From: Sphingobacteriales bacterium
GTDB taxonomy: Bacteria; Bacteroidota; Bacteroidia; Chitinophagales; Chitinophagaceae
Direction: 5' to 3'
DNA length: 64,000 nucleotides
Assembly (NCBI GenBank): GCA_016708305.1
Contig: JADJGB010000008.1
Span: 1,426,001 to 1,490,000, forward strand
Notes under the pieces: generated by a model
Database searches by the model: none
What the model was told of the DNA's origin: nothing
Seen by the model: the letters and a program-made list of their open reading frames with translations, nothing else
In this document: one piece after another, positions 26,488 to 37,617 of the stretch
How the letters are laid out: every line of letters starts with the position of its first letter
Position numbering within the stretch: the first letter of the stretch is position 1
Made by a program: the position numbers and the translations under genes

Positions 26488-28263
26488 TTAGAAACAATAT
26501 TTTCCTTCACCGATAAGGGCATTAGCAATATTTCTGCGTGCCTGTTTGGAATTAAACGGTTCAGCTTTTGTGAAACGACGAAGGCCCATCAGTATCATCC
26601 TTTGTTCATCGCCTTCGGCAAATGCATTAACCGCATCCTTTCCTGATTTGTTTACTTTATCGGCAGTATCATACAGATAGGTTCTCATAATGTCGTTTAT
26701 TAGCGATGATTTTTCTACTCCTCTTTGAGAATTAATTTTCATGCAACGCAACAATACACTCTCTGCATGAAAAACATCAATGGCCATATCTGCAATATTC
26801 ATCAATACCTCTTGTTCCTGTTCAATATTCATCATGAATTTTTGTACCGCAGCGCCCGAAACCATCAAAATTGCTTTTTTAAAATTACCGATTAACTTTA
26901 GTTCTGCGGTAAATGGCGCATCATCTTCTCCGCCAAACTCAGGAATACTCAGCAACTCCTTTTGCACTTCCATTGCCGGCCCCATAAGCCCAAGACGACC
27001 TTGCATGGCACGTTTGAGTGTCATATCCAATGTCAGCAAACGATTAATTTCATTTGTTCCTTCATAAATCCTATTAATCCTGCTGTCTCTGTATGCCCTG
27101 CTGATATTGTACTCTGCACTGAACCCATTTCCACCATGTATCTGCACTCCTTCATCAACCACAAAATCAAGGGTTTCGCTGCCATTCACTTTTAGCATGG
27201 CACATTCAATGGCATATTCTTCTGCTGCTCCCAGCAATGCTTCATTATACGGCTTGCCTTCTTCCTTTAACTTTTGATACCAGTTTTCAATCCAACTGGC
27301 AGTGCGGTAAAGGCCGGTTTCGCAGGCAAATATATTAATGGCCATTTGCGCCAGCTTGTGTTTGATGGCTCCAAAGTTGGCAATAGGTTGTTTAAATTGT
27401 TCTCGGGTTTTTGCATACTGAATGGAAGTATTGCAGGCACGCCTTGCCCCACCCAATGCCGCCGCACAAAGCTTCAAACGGCCAATATTCAAAATATTGA
27501 ACGCTATGCGGTGTCCTTTGCCGATTTCGCCCAATACGTTTTCTACAGGCACCTTAGCATCCTGAAAATAGAGTTGTACTGTGGAGGAGCCTTTAATACC
27601 CATCTTTTTTTCTTCGGGTCCCTGTGTAAACCCTTCGGCACCTCTATCCACAATAAAACCGGTAAACTTGTCGCCATCTACTTTGGCAAAAACGGTATAT
27701 ACATCTGCAAAACCGCCATTGGTAATCCAGCACTTCTGACCATTAAGAATATAATATTTTCCGTCTTCACTCAATTTGGCAGTAGTTCGGGCGCTAAGCG
27801 CATCGCTCCCACTGTTTGGCTCGGTTAATCCATAAGCGCCTGCCCATTCTCCCGAAATAAGTTTTGGGATGTATTTTTCTTTTTGTTCCGCTGTGCCAAA
27901 ATACAATATTGGCAAAGTGCCAATTCCGGTATGTGCTGCAATGGCCACTGCATAAGAAAACCCTGCTCCCAGATATTCATTAATAATAGTGGAAGTGATA
28001 AAATCTTTGCCCAAACCTCCATATTCTTCGGGAAATGAGGTAGCCAACAGACCTTGTTCTCCTGTTTTTTGAACCAGCGATTTCATCAATCCGGGCTCCA
28101 GATCGTCAATGCGGTCGAGTATGGGCATCACCTCTGCCTCCAGAAACTGATTACACATATCTTTTATCATCAGTTGCTCCTCGTTAAATTCATCAGGAGT
28201 ATAGGTATCTGCAAATTGCGATTCCTTAATAAGCCATTCAGCGCCTTTTATTGTTTGAGCCAT
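26488..28263 (-). CDS. Acyl-CoA dehydrogenase (long, 591 residues)
   Basis: An intact FAD-dependent acyl-CoA dehydrogenase. The N-terminal helical domain is followed by the beta domain with AYGLTEPNSGSDALSARTTA and CWITNGGFADVYTVFAK. The C-terminal domain has ALGGARRACNTSIQYAKTREQF, the catalytic-Glu region (IYEGTNEINR) and an additional C-terminal extension of about 150 residues, typical of ACAD9/VLCAD-like or Bacteroidota long forms. It introduces the trans-2 double bond into acyl-CoA and passes electrons to ETF, whose genes are encoded at 54.5-56.4 kb. It faces away from the cytochrome gene and downstream of a MarR gene. Confidence 0.93.
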   Translation of the reverse strand: MAQTIKGAEWLIKESQFADTYTPDEFNEEQLMIKDMCNQFLEAEVMPILDRIDDLEPGLMKSLVQKTGEQGLLATSFPEEYGGLGKDFITSTIINEYLGAGFSYAVAIAAHTGIGTLPILYFGTAEQKEKYIPKLISGEWAGAYGLTEPNSGSDALSARTTAKLSEDGKYYILNGQKCWITNGGFADVYTVFAKVDGDKFTGFIVDRGAEGFTQGPEEKKMGIKGSSTVQLYFQDAKVPVENVLGEIGKGHRIAFNILNIGRLKLCAAALGGARRACNTSIQYAKTREQFKQPIANFGAIKHKLAQMAINIFACETGLYRTASWIENWYQKLKEEGKPYNEALLGAAEEYAIECAMLKVNGSETLDFVVDEGVQIHGGNGFSAEYNISRAYRDSRINRIYEGTNEINRLLTLDMTLKRAMQGRLGLMGPAMEVQKELLSIPEFGGEDDAPFTAELKLIGNFKKAILMVSGAAVQKFMMNIEQEQEVLMNIADMAIDVFHAESVLLRCMKINSQRGVEKSSLINDIMRTYLYDTADKVNKSGKDAVNAFAEGDEQRMILMGLRRFTKAEPFNSKQARRNIANALIGEGKYCF

Positions 28264-28512
28264 AATTGAATTGATTTAAAAAATTATTCGAATTGTTTTG
28301 CTTTTAGTATTTCTACAAATAATCGTTTTTATAAAATTACCGAATGATCCTCATCACATAGCTATAGCGCCTATTCTTTCTGAATGCCATTTATTTTACT
28401 CATTATGATAGACGTCAAATTAAATGTCTTACGAGTATAAATTCAAGCATTTTCCCTGATTTCCTTCCAAAAATATTTTTTGAAAATATTTCTTCAAAAA
28501 GGAATAAAAGAA

Positions 28513-28953
28513 CTATTTCAAATTTTCATATACAACCCTAAGCACTTCCTTGCACACTTCTATTTTATCTTCGCTTACTCCTACCAAAGCTTCTTCTACC
28601 GTTTCTCCTGCTAATGAATAGCAATGATCCTGCAATTCCTGTGCCTTTCTGGTAAGAAATATCAGGTTTTTTCTTCTGTCGGTTTTTGATGCAATCCGTT
28701 TTACCATTCCTGCTTTTTCCAAATTATCCACCAGCCTTGTCATGCTGGGCTTGTCTCTAAACGTGGCATTGCACAAGTCCTGCTGACTGATTCCGTCTTG
28801 TTTCCACAAATGATACAACACACTCCATTGCTCAATCGTCAAATTCAGATCAGCATGATTGAATTTTTTTTGCAATCTACGGGCGATCGCCGTATTGGCT
28901 ACACCGGTAATAAAGCTATACAATTCACTCCTCTTAAAATGGTTGTTTGGCAT
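28513..28953 (-). CDS. MarR-family transcriptional regulator
   Basis: A 146-residue winged-helix protein. The central helix-turn-helix contains GISQQDLCNATFRDKPSMTRLVDNLEKAGMV, and the wing DRRKNLIFLTRKAQE has the conserved DRR. MarR proteins act as dimers that usually repress nearby or their own genes and respond to small ligands. It lies upstream of, and in the same direction as, the acyl-CoA dehydrogenase gene, and is divergent from the hydrolase gene at 29036. The 250-bp spacer on its downstream side and the 80-bp spacer on its upstream side contain no obvious dyad. Confidence 0.9.
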   Translation of the reverse strand: MPNNHFKRSELYSFITGVANTAIARRLQKKFNHADLNLTIEQWSVLYHLWKQDGISQQDLCNATFRDKPSMTRLVDNLEKAGMVKRIASKTDRRKNLIFLTRKAQELQDHCYSLAGETVEEALVGVSEDKIEVCKEVLRVVYENLK

Positions 28954-29035
28954 ACAGTTGTTTTAACAACTAATCGAAAATAGTATTATTTTTGAAATAA
29001 ATCAAGCAAAATCTATTTATTGATTTAAATCAAAA

Positions 29036-29855
29036 ATGTTATCAAGTAAAACTTTAAGATACAAAAATTCAAGTATTGGCTATCTGAGGATTGACGGCGG
29101 CAACCAGCTTGCCTTCTGTTTCCCGGGTTTTGGTGAGCCGTCAGGATCATTCTCAATTTTTAATGGCTATTTGAAAAATTTTACTTTAATAGCCTTAGAC
29201 CTTCCCTTTCAGGGCGCAACCGACTGGCAGGAAGGATTGGATATAACCACCGATCATTTTTTGGGAGATACTACAATCAATTAAGAAGCAGGAAAATTTT
29301 TTTGATAAAGACCCGATAGCGTTGATTGGCTACAGCTTAGGTGGACGGCTGGCATTAACCATGCTGGAAAACTACTCCGATAAAATTTCATTCACATACC
29401 TGATTGCCTCTGATGGATTGAAAATTAATTTTTGGTACCGCTTTGTATCACAAACGCATTTGGGAAACAAAATGTTCAAATTTACTATCCATCATCCCGG
29501 CTGGTTTATCAATTCGGTATCACTTTTGAAAAGGATGCACCTGATAAATAAAACCTCTGAAAAATTAGTAAGTAATTATCTGCACAATGAAGTGGTTAGA
29601 AAACAGGTTTATGATGTATGGACGGCTTTCAGAAACTTCAAGCCCAACCTAAAGAGAATAAAACTGATTATTAACAAACAGCAAAAGCCGGTAAAAATAG
29701 TAATGGGACGATTTGACAAAATAATTCCTCCAGGTCTTGGTCAGAAATTCCAATTCGGTATTGACGAATATTCTACATTAACCATTATTGAATCGGGGCA
29801 TCAACTACTTCAACCTAAACATGCGCAGGGTATTTCAAAAGTGTTGGAATTGTAA
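29036..29855 (+). CDS. Alpha/beta-fold hydrolase (one frameshift)
   Basis: The N-terminal part has FCFPGFGEPSGSF (oxyanion region) and IALDLPFQGATDW. After a one-base shift near 29280 the gene continues with the nucleophile elbow ALIGYSLGGRLAL (catalytic Ser in GYSLGG), a cap segment rich in basic and aromatic residues, the acid region VMGRFDKIIPP and the catalytic His in ESGHQLLQP. No signal peptide is visible, so it is probably cytosolic. The substrate is unknown. It is divergent from the MarR gene, which may regulate it. Confidence 0.8.
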
Positions 29856-29926
29856 TATTATTTTTTCGAAAACAGATCTTTTTTTAAAAGCAAAAATTAA
29901 CTGAGAGAATGAAAAGCGATATACTT

Positions 29927-29934
29927 TAGTTTTG
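29927..29934 (+). promoter_or_regulatory. Candidate -7 box abutting the glycosyltransferase start
   Basis: TAGTTTTG followed by C matches TAnnTTTG but ends only 4 bp before ATG 29939. The transcript would be leaderless, or translation starts at ATG 29945 or 29948. Confidence 0.45.
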
Positions 29935-29938
29935 CAGC

Positions 29939-31081
29939 ATGTGGATGATGGTTATCATATCTGGTTTATTTATTTTCTACGCTGTGATAATAATTTTTTA
30001 TAACAGAAGCTGGAAGGCTATGCCTGATTTTCATATTACCAAAACAATTCTACAGAAAGAGATAAAATTTTCAGTCATTATTCCGGCGAGAAATGAAGAT
30101 AAAAATATTGGGTTGTTATTAAATTCTCTTCAGAATCAAACTTATCCAAAAGAATTATTTGAGATTATTGTAGTTGATGACCACTCTACCGACAATACTG
30201 CTCAGATAGTAAAAACTTTTTCTGATATTAAATGCATCAGCCTTAAAGACGATCAAATTAATTCTTACAAAAAGAAAGCCATAGAAACCGGCATTGCCGC
30301 AGCACAAAACGAATGGATTGTGTGTACCGATGCCGATTGTGTGACGCCGATAAACTGGTTAATAATTTATTCTTCCTTTATAAATAAGTATCATCCTTCT
30401 TTTATAGCTGCTCCTGTAAAACTGGTATCATCATTGGAAGCTGATCATTCAAAATTAAATATCCTTCAGATTTTTCAATCATTGGATTTCATAACGCTTC
30501 AGGGCATTACCGGCGCATCTGTCTTTAAAAAAGCACACAACATGTGCAACGGAGCCAATCTTGCTTACCGGAAAGAGGCGTTTTATGAAGTAGGCGGCTT
30601 TAAAGGTATTGATGATATTGCCAGTGGAGATGATATGCTGTTGATGTATAAAATTTGGAAGAAGTATCCTGATGGCGTACATTATTTAAAATCTAAAGAA
30701 GTCATTGTAGAAACGCTTTCTGCCGACAACTGGAAAGCTTTTTTCAACCAACGAATCCGTTGGGCAAGCAAGGCAAAATATTATGAAGATAAAAGGATTT
30801 TTTCGGTTTTGCTATTAGTTTATCTTTTTAATTTTTCCTTTTTTATTTTATTGATAATAACTGTATTCAATATTAAATATTTATATCTCTTATTGGTCTT
30901 TTGGATTTTAAAGACGGTTATTGAATGTCCATTTATTTCAAACGTCAGCCGTTTTTTTAATAAACAAAATCTTCTAAAATATTTTTTCCTTTTTCAGCCC
31001 TTACATATTTCCTACACCATTATAGCGGGCTTTATGGGGAGTTTAGGTAAATATGAATGGAAAGGAAGAAGGGTGAGATAG
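29939..31081 (+). CDS. Membrane glycosyltransferase family 2
   Basis: A 380-residue processive-type GT2. An N-terminal membrane helix precedes the GT-A domain with VIIPARNEDKNIGLLLNSLQ, the nucleotide Asp in VVDDHSTDNT, the DxD motif CTDADC, the acceptor region GDDMLL and the Q-x-x-RW motif NQRIRWASKAK. Three C-terminal membrane helices follow. This arrangement is shared with poly-GlcNAc, hyaluronan and cellulose synthases and many Bacteroidota lipid-linked glycosyltransferases. Because it is intact and alone, the product is not predictable. The reading may begin at one of three close Met codons. Confidence 0.87.
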   Translation: MWMMVIISGLFIFYAVIIIFYNRSWKAMPDFHITKTILQKEIKFSVIIPARNEDKNIGLLLNSLQNQTYPKELFEIIVVDDHSTDNTAQIVKTFSDIKCISLKDDQINSYKKKAIETGIAAAQNEWIVCTDADCVTPINWLIIYSSFINKYHPSFIAAPVKLVSSLEADHSKLNILQIFQSLDFITLQGITGASVFKKAHNMCNGANLAYRKEAFYEVGGFKGIDDIASGDDMLLMYKIWKKYPDGVHYLKSKEVIVETLSADNWKAFFNQRIRWASKAKYYEDKRIFSVLLLVYLFNFSFFILLIITVFNIKYLYLLLVFWILKTVIECPFISNVSRFFNKQNLLKYFFLFQPLHISYTIIAGFMGSLGKYEWKGRRVR

Positions 31082-31093
31082 GTTAGGTATTAT

Positions 31094-32757
31094 TTAAATC
31101 ATCTTGTTCAACTGAAAATTCAATGAGATAAGCTGCTTCATATTAACAGGCAATTCCATTAATAAGCGGTGTTTTGTTTTATAATATTCTATTCCGGCAA
31201 GTAAATTCGATTTAAATTTGGAAAAGTATTTTGATTGTTTTTCACTTAATGAATCACTACAATCTATTATTCTTTTTTGTAAAAAATCTATATAGAGTTT
31301 TAACTCGTTAATAAACATGTGAGGTCTTTCTAAGTTATTGTTCAAATTTTCATAACCGTATATGTGGTTTATCATATTTTTAAGAGAAAAAATACCTGAG
31401 AAATAAGCCAAATTGGGTCCTGGGCACACCGTTACTACGGATAGTTTATGAGGGATTGGAATTTTATTGATTATTCGAGCGGCACTTGATAATCCTTCAC
31501 ACAGACAATCCTTTTCTTCTATTTTTGTAATTTGCACCTGTAGTGCTGCCTTTTCCAAACCTTGTTCTTTTAACTCCTTAATCTTGAGAGATTGGTATTG
31601 CCTTGATGCAGTGCAAATTGGTAAATCAGTAAATTCGGTATTATTTGAAAGATATTTTTTATAACAAGGACTCCCAGGTCTTCCTTTTTCAATTCGTTTT
31701 ATTCTCTGTTCATCTGAACTGGTTTTTCTTAAATTGTGAAAGGGTACGCCTAATGGAGAAGCATCACTTAAATAGAAGTCTTCCTTTTTTGCGGTTGACA
31801 GTTGGAACAAGGTTTTATCATCCATATTTGTAGCCTCCGGCACTAAAAAAAAGGGCTGCCCCAGCCAGTGCCATCATTGTTCGTTGCACAAATCAAAAAG
31901 CTCTTGTTGTAATTGTTTTCTATTATTTTTAAATTCTTCTAAAATGGGCCCTAACAATATTCCTTCTGTTGCAAATGCATGACCACCGCAGTTCAAACCA
32001 GACTCCACTCGAAACTCTGAAACCCATAAACCTTTTTTGGCTAATATTTTCCCTTGTACCGCTGCAGAACGAAAATCGCTCACTTTTAAAATTATCTTTT
32101 TCTTAAACGTGCTGTTTTCATTGGGGTAAAAATCACTAAATTGCTCAAAATAGGTAAATAATTTTGGATTGTAACCGGCCGAAATGATAACAGACGATGA
32201 TAAATCGCTATTAGCAAAACCTCGCAGCGCACTTAATGCATCGGAAAATTCTTCGGGCATTTTGCCTCCATCCTTTGTATATTGTTGATTATCAACCTTT
32301 GCCATTATGTTTACATCAATCGAGCCGGCCACAACTTGTTCTCGCAACCTGTTCTGCATTTTTAATTGAATAGTTTCGTCCTCTTCAGTTAGCATTTTAT
32401 CAAATAATTTCCTTTGTGGCGAAGGCATTGGAAGCATTTCAAAAAATTTTCTTAAATTGCTGCCGCTGGAAAAATCAAGTTTTTTCAAATTGTCAATTTG
32501 TTTTTCAACGATTTGTTTCAATACATTAAGATAACTTGTAATTCTTAAAGACCGGCAATCGGGTTCTTTTTTTGAAATAGGCTTATACTCTAAATTGTTT
32601 TGGGTACAATGATAGGAGCGCATATCTTCAATCAACTCATCATCTACCAATGATATAACCGACGAAACACCAAATTGAGCTACCTTTAAAGGGTATCAAT
32701 ACTAAAACTGATTCCGAGAACTGGAATATGAAAACTGTGCAATTGTGTATCTACCAT
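31094..32757 (-). CDS. Large conserved hypothetical protein with Cys motifs (two frameshifts)
   Basis: I rebuild one protein of about 554 residues. ATG 32757 gives MVDTQLHSFHIPVLGISFSI, then (one base missing near 32690) LKVAQFGVSSVISLVDDELI. A second shift near 31855 joins LFDLCNE to GTGWGSPFFLVPEATNMDD. Notable features are GLWVSEFRVESGLNCGGHAF, SDASPLGVPFHNLR, GRPGSPCYKKYL, DLPICTASRQYQ and a KDCLCEG motif, so at least five conserved-looking Cys. The segments PVLGISFSIDTP and KIILKVSDFRSA look like strands of an alpha/beta or TIM-barrel enzyme. I recognise the family as recurrent in Bacteroidota but know no function; a redox cofactor such as FMN or Fe-S is only a guess. Confidence 0.65.
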
Positions 32758-32881
32758 TTCAGTGAGTTTGTATTAAAAGTGGGCAAAATTAAATGTTTTT
32801 TTGCAATCGGAGAATATAGGGCAAAAGGCTAAATATACCAACACAAATCGAGCGAATATGACATAAAAATGATTTTATGCA

Positions 32882-35342
32882 TTATTGAATGATGAGTTTT
32901 TCCCCTGCCACAGTTTTTACAGTAGCTACTCCGGTTATGGTATTATGTTGATAAGAAAAAGGCTTACCATTAAAATCAACAATCTGCTTTCCTTTCGGCA
33001 GAAAAATATTACAATAACCGTTTAATTTCGAGTAACGACAGCCTGGTCAATTTACCTTCCTTCAATTTATATCCACCACATGATTGCCTTGCCATCAAAC
33101 CTTTATGCTACCTGTAGCCCAATCCGCTGTACCGGGCAATGCCGGTAAAAACCTGAGTACATCGCCTTTTCCATGACTTTGCAATAACATTTCTGCCATG
33201 CCTGCGGTAGCTCCAAAATTGCCATCAATCTGAAAAGGTGGATGTGCATCAAAAAGATTGGGATAAGACCCGCCACTGAAATGATCTCTTTTATCTCCAA
33301 AAACGATAGGCTGCAATAAACCATTAAACATAGTCAATGCGTGATCGCCATCACCCAGCCTTGCCCAGAAGCATATCTTCCAGGCCTTGCTCCAACCGGT
33401 ACCGCCATCACCCCGCAAACCAAGGGTTTTTTTTGCAGCATCTGCAAAATCGGGTGTATCCCAAGGAGTAATTTCATCGTAGGGATGCAGGCCAAACAGA
33501 TGAGACACATGCCTGTGCTGCGGTTCGGCAGAAGGCCAGTCATTCAACCATTCCTGTATGCCGCCATCAGTAGGGCTAATTTGGTTAGGCGCCAGAATAT
33601 TTTTTGCTTGCTGCAAATTATTTGCAAAAGCATGGTCTATATTTAAAATTTTTGCAGATTCAATAGTGGCTGTAAAAATATTTCTGCAAATCTGCATATC
33701 CATAGTAGGCCCCATGCAGGCATTACCCTTGAAACCATTGGGCATGATGTTCGTACTTTCGGGAGAATTACAAAGTGCCGTAACGAGCCAGCCATGTGTT
33801 TTTTCTTTTATTAAAATAGATTGCAAAAATTCTGAGGCACCTTTAATGACAGGATAGTAAGCCCTGAGAAAAGTTTTATCTTTTGTGTAAAGGTAATGTT
33901 CCAGATATGGGTAAACAGCGAGCACCGCCTGTAAGCGTAGAACCCCAATTGGCTCCCTCTCCCGGCGAAGTAAAAAACCATGGATTGCTGATGACATGTG
34001 CTACCCAACCATTTGCATCATAATACTTTCTTGCTGTCTTTTGACCATTAGGCAATAAGTCTTTTGTGAACCTGAAAAGCGGTTCAGCCAAGTCATAAAG
34101 ATTGACAGCATTAATCAGCCAGTAATTCATTTGAATATTGATGTTTAGATGGTAATCGCCATTCCAGGGAGTTTGATATTCCACAGCCCATAACCCTTGC
34201 AGATTGGCAGGCAAAAGTCCTGGCCTGGAAGAACTGATTAATAAATATCTTCCAAAATTGAAATATAACACCGGCAAATGATTGTCGCTATGACCTTGTC
34301 TATAATGAATCATCCGTTCAAGGGTTGACATCGTATCCACTGAAGATTTTCTGATTGGCGCTGTCCAGCGGCAACGATTAAACCAGGCTTGGTATTTTTT
34401 TGTTGAGTTAGTTTTGGCTACAAAGAAATTGCCTTTAATATTTTGTATATCCTGAACTGCTTTTTTTACTACATCACCCGACAGTAAAATGCCTGTTTTA
34501 TAATCATAATTGGTACGCATGGCAACAGCGAGTACAAGTTCGGTTGCATTTGATACCCGCAAAGAACTCTCAGAGGAAATTATGCTTCCATCGCAAGCAA
34601 TGGGTTTTAAAACGGTTGCATATTTCACTCCCTTATCTTTACCAGAGGGTAGCTGACCATACATCACTATTTGTCCTTTGAAAGCTTCGTTTTTCAAAAG
34701 GTTCTCCTTTCGGTAAAGCGATAGTTTTAACTCAAGTCCTTTCTTTTTAGTACTTCTTAATTTTATCCAAATGACATCATTTATAAAATCAGTGAAAACC
34801 TCTTCGGTTATCATATTGCCATCCCGATTATAAGAAAATGAAGAAGTTGCATTTTCGATATTCAAAATTCTTTTGTAATCTGATATCGTTTGTGCAGGTT
34901 GATTCCATTCAATAAATAAATCACCCATTGTTTGATAACAACCATACTTATCATTAGCGCCAGCGCCAAAACCCGAGCCTCGACCTTTTGCTACAAAATG
35001 CTTCATCAGCAAATCCTGAGCTCCCTTGTTATTACCTTCGAGAAGCAAGTCCTGTATAGGTTTCAGATATTTATATGCATCATCTAAATCAGCATCCTGC
35101 GGGCCTCCCGACCAAAGTGAAATTTCGTTTAGCGCAATTTTTTCCTTCTGTGTGTCACCAAAAACCATAGCTCCCAACCGTCCGTTACCAAGCGGTAATG
35201 ATTCGCTAAAATGTTTGGCCGGTTCTTTAAAATAAATTTCTACGTCAGTTTTTTGTGCTGATATTATATTAGACAGACAAATAAACAAACCGAGAAGAAA
35301 TAAAAAGTAAAAAGAAGAAAATCTGAAAAAACTCTTTAACAT
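32882..35342 (-). CDS. GH95 family alpha-L-fucosidase (frameshifted)
   Basis: About 815 residues with a signal peptide (ending ISAQK). The N-terminal beta domain holds LPLGNGRLGAMVFGDTQKE and NEISLWSGGPQDAD, signatures of GH95. The (alpha/alpha)6 catalytic part contains PANLQGLWAVEYQTPWNGDYHLNINIQ, shown here only in part, and ends in the HRHVSHLFGLHP, DGGTGWSKAWK and QIDGNFGATAGMAEML blocks carrying the catalytic acid region. Shifts near 33910-33990 and 33030-33100 split it. The enzyme removes alpha-1,2-linked L-fucose or L-galactose by inversion. It is paired with a sulfatase on the same strand. Confidence 0.9.
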
Positions 35343-35416
35343 AAGGATAAAGTTTAGTGGTAAAGATAGCCAATGTTATCCAAGAAGGAAAGCCATTTTT
35401 AATAAATGAAGCAATA

Positions 35417-35447
35417 AAAAACCAGTTCCATAACTGAACCGGTTTTT
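35417..35447 (-). terminator. Rho-independent terminator between sulfatase and fucosidase
   Basis: On the minus strand AAAAACCGGTTC pairs with GAACTGGTTTTT (one G-U). It lies 90 bp after the sulfatase stop, so the two genes may be separate transcripts or partly read through. Confidence 0.8.
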
Positions 35448-35536
35448 AATAAAAAAGCAAAATTATTTAAATTTTTTTTCAGCATCAAAAGCCATATTAA
35501 TTCAGGGTTTTGCATCCAAATTTAAATATAATAGTA

Positions 35537-37026
35537 TTATTGATTTTTAATTTTTTCCAGCATCTCCTGCAATTCTTTTACCTTCTCAGGATACTGATTC
35601 GCAAGATTCTTTTTCTCACCACGATTTCTATTCAGGTTATACAATTGAGGTTCCTTGAGATTACCCAGTTCAATATTTACCAACGTATTTTTTGCACGCC
35701 CCTCAGAAGGTTCTATGTATTTCCACCCATCCTTTATCATTGACAATGCGCCTCCCTGCTGAACATAGAAAGATCTTCCTTTTTTATCTTTTCCCAAAAA
35801 GGCAGAAATTGTATTTACACCATCCTGCCTGGTATCTATTGGTACTTTGAGCAAACTTGCAAATGAAGCCATAAAATCCATCTGGCTTACTAAAGCGTCA
35901 GAAACCTGCGGTATTATTTTTTGAGGCCATGAAATTAAAAATGGCACTCTGGTACCTGCCTCAAATGCGCTATACTTGCCTCCACGCAGTCCGCCCATCG
36001 GGTTGTGCCCATTCTGCATAATAACAGCGCCATCCACATAACCATCGTCGAGTACCGGTCCGTTATCACTGGTGAAAATAATTATTGTATTTTTATCAAT
36101 ACCCAGTGTTTTTAAGTATTTCATCAACTCGCCAACTGTCCAGTCCATTTGCAAAATAGCATCCCCTCTGAAGCCCAGTCCACTCTTGCCTTTGAACATG
36201 GTGGCAGGCATACGGGGAACGTGAGGTTCTATCATATTATAGAGTAAAAAAAATGGTTGTGTTCTTTTACGCTCAATATACTCCAATGTTTTGCCAGAAA
36301 TGTGGTGGAGAGTTCTTCATCTGTCCAACGGGCTGTTTTTCCTCCGGTCATAAATCCAATTCGTCCAATGCCATTTACAATAGTATTATCATGCCCTTGC
36401 CCTGAGAAGATTTCATTTTAAGTAATTCCGGGTTTTCCTTTCCGGTAGGTTCATTCCCCACTTTTTTATCATAATCCACTTCGATAGAATCTGTGGGGTC
36501 TAATGCGATTATCCGGTGATTTTCTACAAAAACCGTAGGCACTCTGTCGGCCGTGGCAGGAAAGATAAATGAATAGTCAAATCCTGTTTCATTGGGGCCG
36601 GGTTTCAGCTCGCCGTTCCATTCTTTTTTTACTTCATTACCGATTCCAAGGTGCCATTTTCCGATAATAGCTGTTTGATAGCCAGCATTTTTAAATACTT
36701 TGGGGAGGGTCATTCTGTCTGTAGGCACAATCAAAGCCGCATCTCCGGGTGGGATGTTTGCTCCTGTCCGCCTGGGGGTACACTCCAGTCATTAGGGCAT
36801 ACCGGCTGGGTGTACAAGTGGCAGAGGTGCTATGCCCATTGGTAAACCTGATGCCCTGTGCAGCCAATTTGTCCACATGAGGCGTTTGAATTTTTGTGGC
36901 GCCATAGCAACTAAGGTCGCCATACCCGAGGTCATCCATGCAAATCAATATTACATTGGGCTTTTGTTGGGCAAATAGTATATTTGATAAAAAAACGAAG
37001 TAAAAAGCAATCGTGAATCTTAACAT
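35537..37026 (-). CDS. Secreted sulfatase, type I Cys (frameshifted)
   Basis: A signal peptide (to LFAQQ) precedes the sulfatase fold: metal-binding PNVILICMDDLGYGDLSCYG, and the formylglycine signature TCTPSRYALMTGVYP (Cys-x-Pro-Ser-Arg). IGKWHLG and IFTSDNGPVL supply further active-site residues. Shifts near 36720, 36375 and 36290 break it into three frames; joined, it is about 495 residues. ATG 37026 is chosen because the signal peptide begins there. Such arylsulfatase-like enzymes desulfate glycans and need a maturase (FGE or anSME), not seen in this window. With GH95 it suggests use of sulfated fucose-containing polysaccharide or mucin. Confidence 0.88.
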
Positions 37027-37159
37027 TATTAAATTGTATTTGAAATAAATGAAGAAAAGTGAGAATAATTGCAAGATAATTCAACTTATTAAAGAAATCA
37101 AATAGAATTGTTGGTGGCAAGTGTAACGAACAGCGTACTACGAACAAAAAGTAAACAAT

Positions 37160-37613
37160 ATGACAGACGGATTTAAAATAATTGGAATTCCAATAAGGAC
37201 AACAAATAAAGACAATCAATCTCAACAAGACTTGGGAAAACTTTGGGGACAATTTTATGCAGACAATGTTTTTGACAAAATTCCAAACAAAGTTTCCGAC
37301 AACATCCTTGCAATCTATACTGACTACAAAAGCGACTTTTACTGACGAATACACAACAATCATTGGAGTTCCTGTTTCGACACTTGACGAAATTCCAAAT
37401 GGACTTATTGGACGGGAATTTGAAGCAGACAATTTTAAAAAGTTCGTAGCAAAGGGAGAAATGCCGAATGCAGTTGTCAATGTTTGGTTAGACATTTGGC
37501 AAAAAGACAAAGAACTAAACAGAAAATATACTTACGACTTTGAAGTTTACGGACAGAAATCGCACAACGGAGAAAACTCAGAAGTCGAAATATTCTTATC
37601 AATAATCAACTAA
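37160..37613 (+). CDS. GyrI-like effector-binding domain protein (one frameshift)
   Basis: About 150 residues. The first half is FKIIGIPIRTTN with LGKLWGQFYAD. After a one-base shift near 37340 it continues DEYTTIIGVPVSTLDEIPNG, EFEADNFKKFVAKGEM and a final YDFEVYGQKS segment. This is the GyrI/SOUL-type small-molecule-binding fold found at the C-terminus of AraC/BmrR regulators and as free proteins. There is no DNA-binding domain, so it may be a ligand-binding or detoxification protein. A VOC-family gene starts 4 bp after its stop. Confidence 0.75.
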
Positions 37614-37617
37614 CAAA

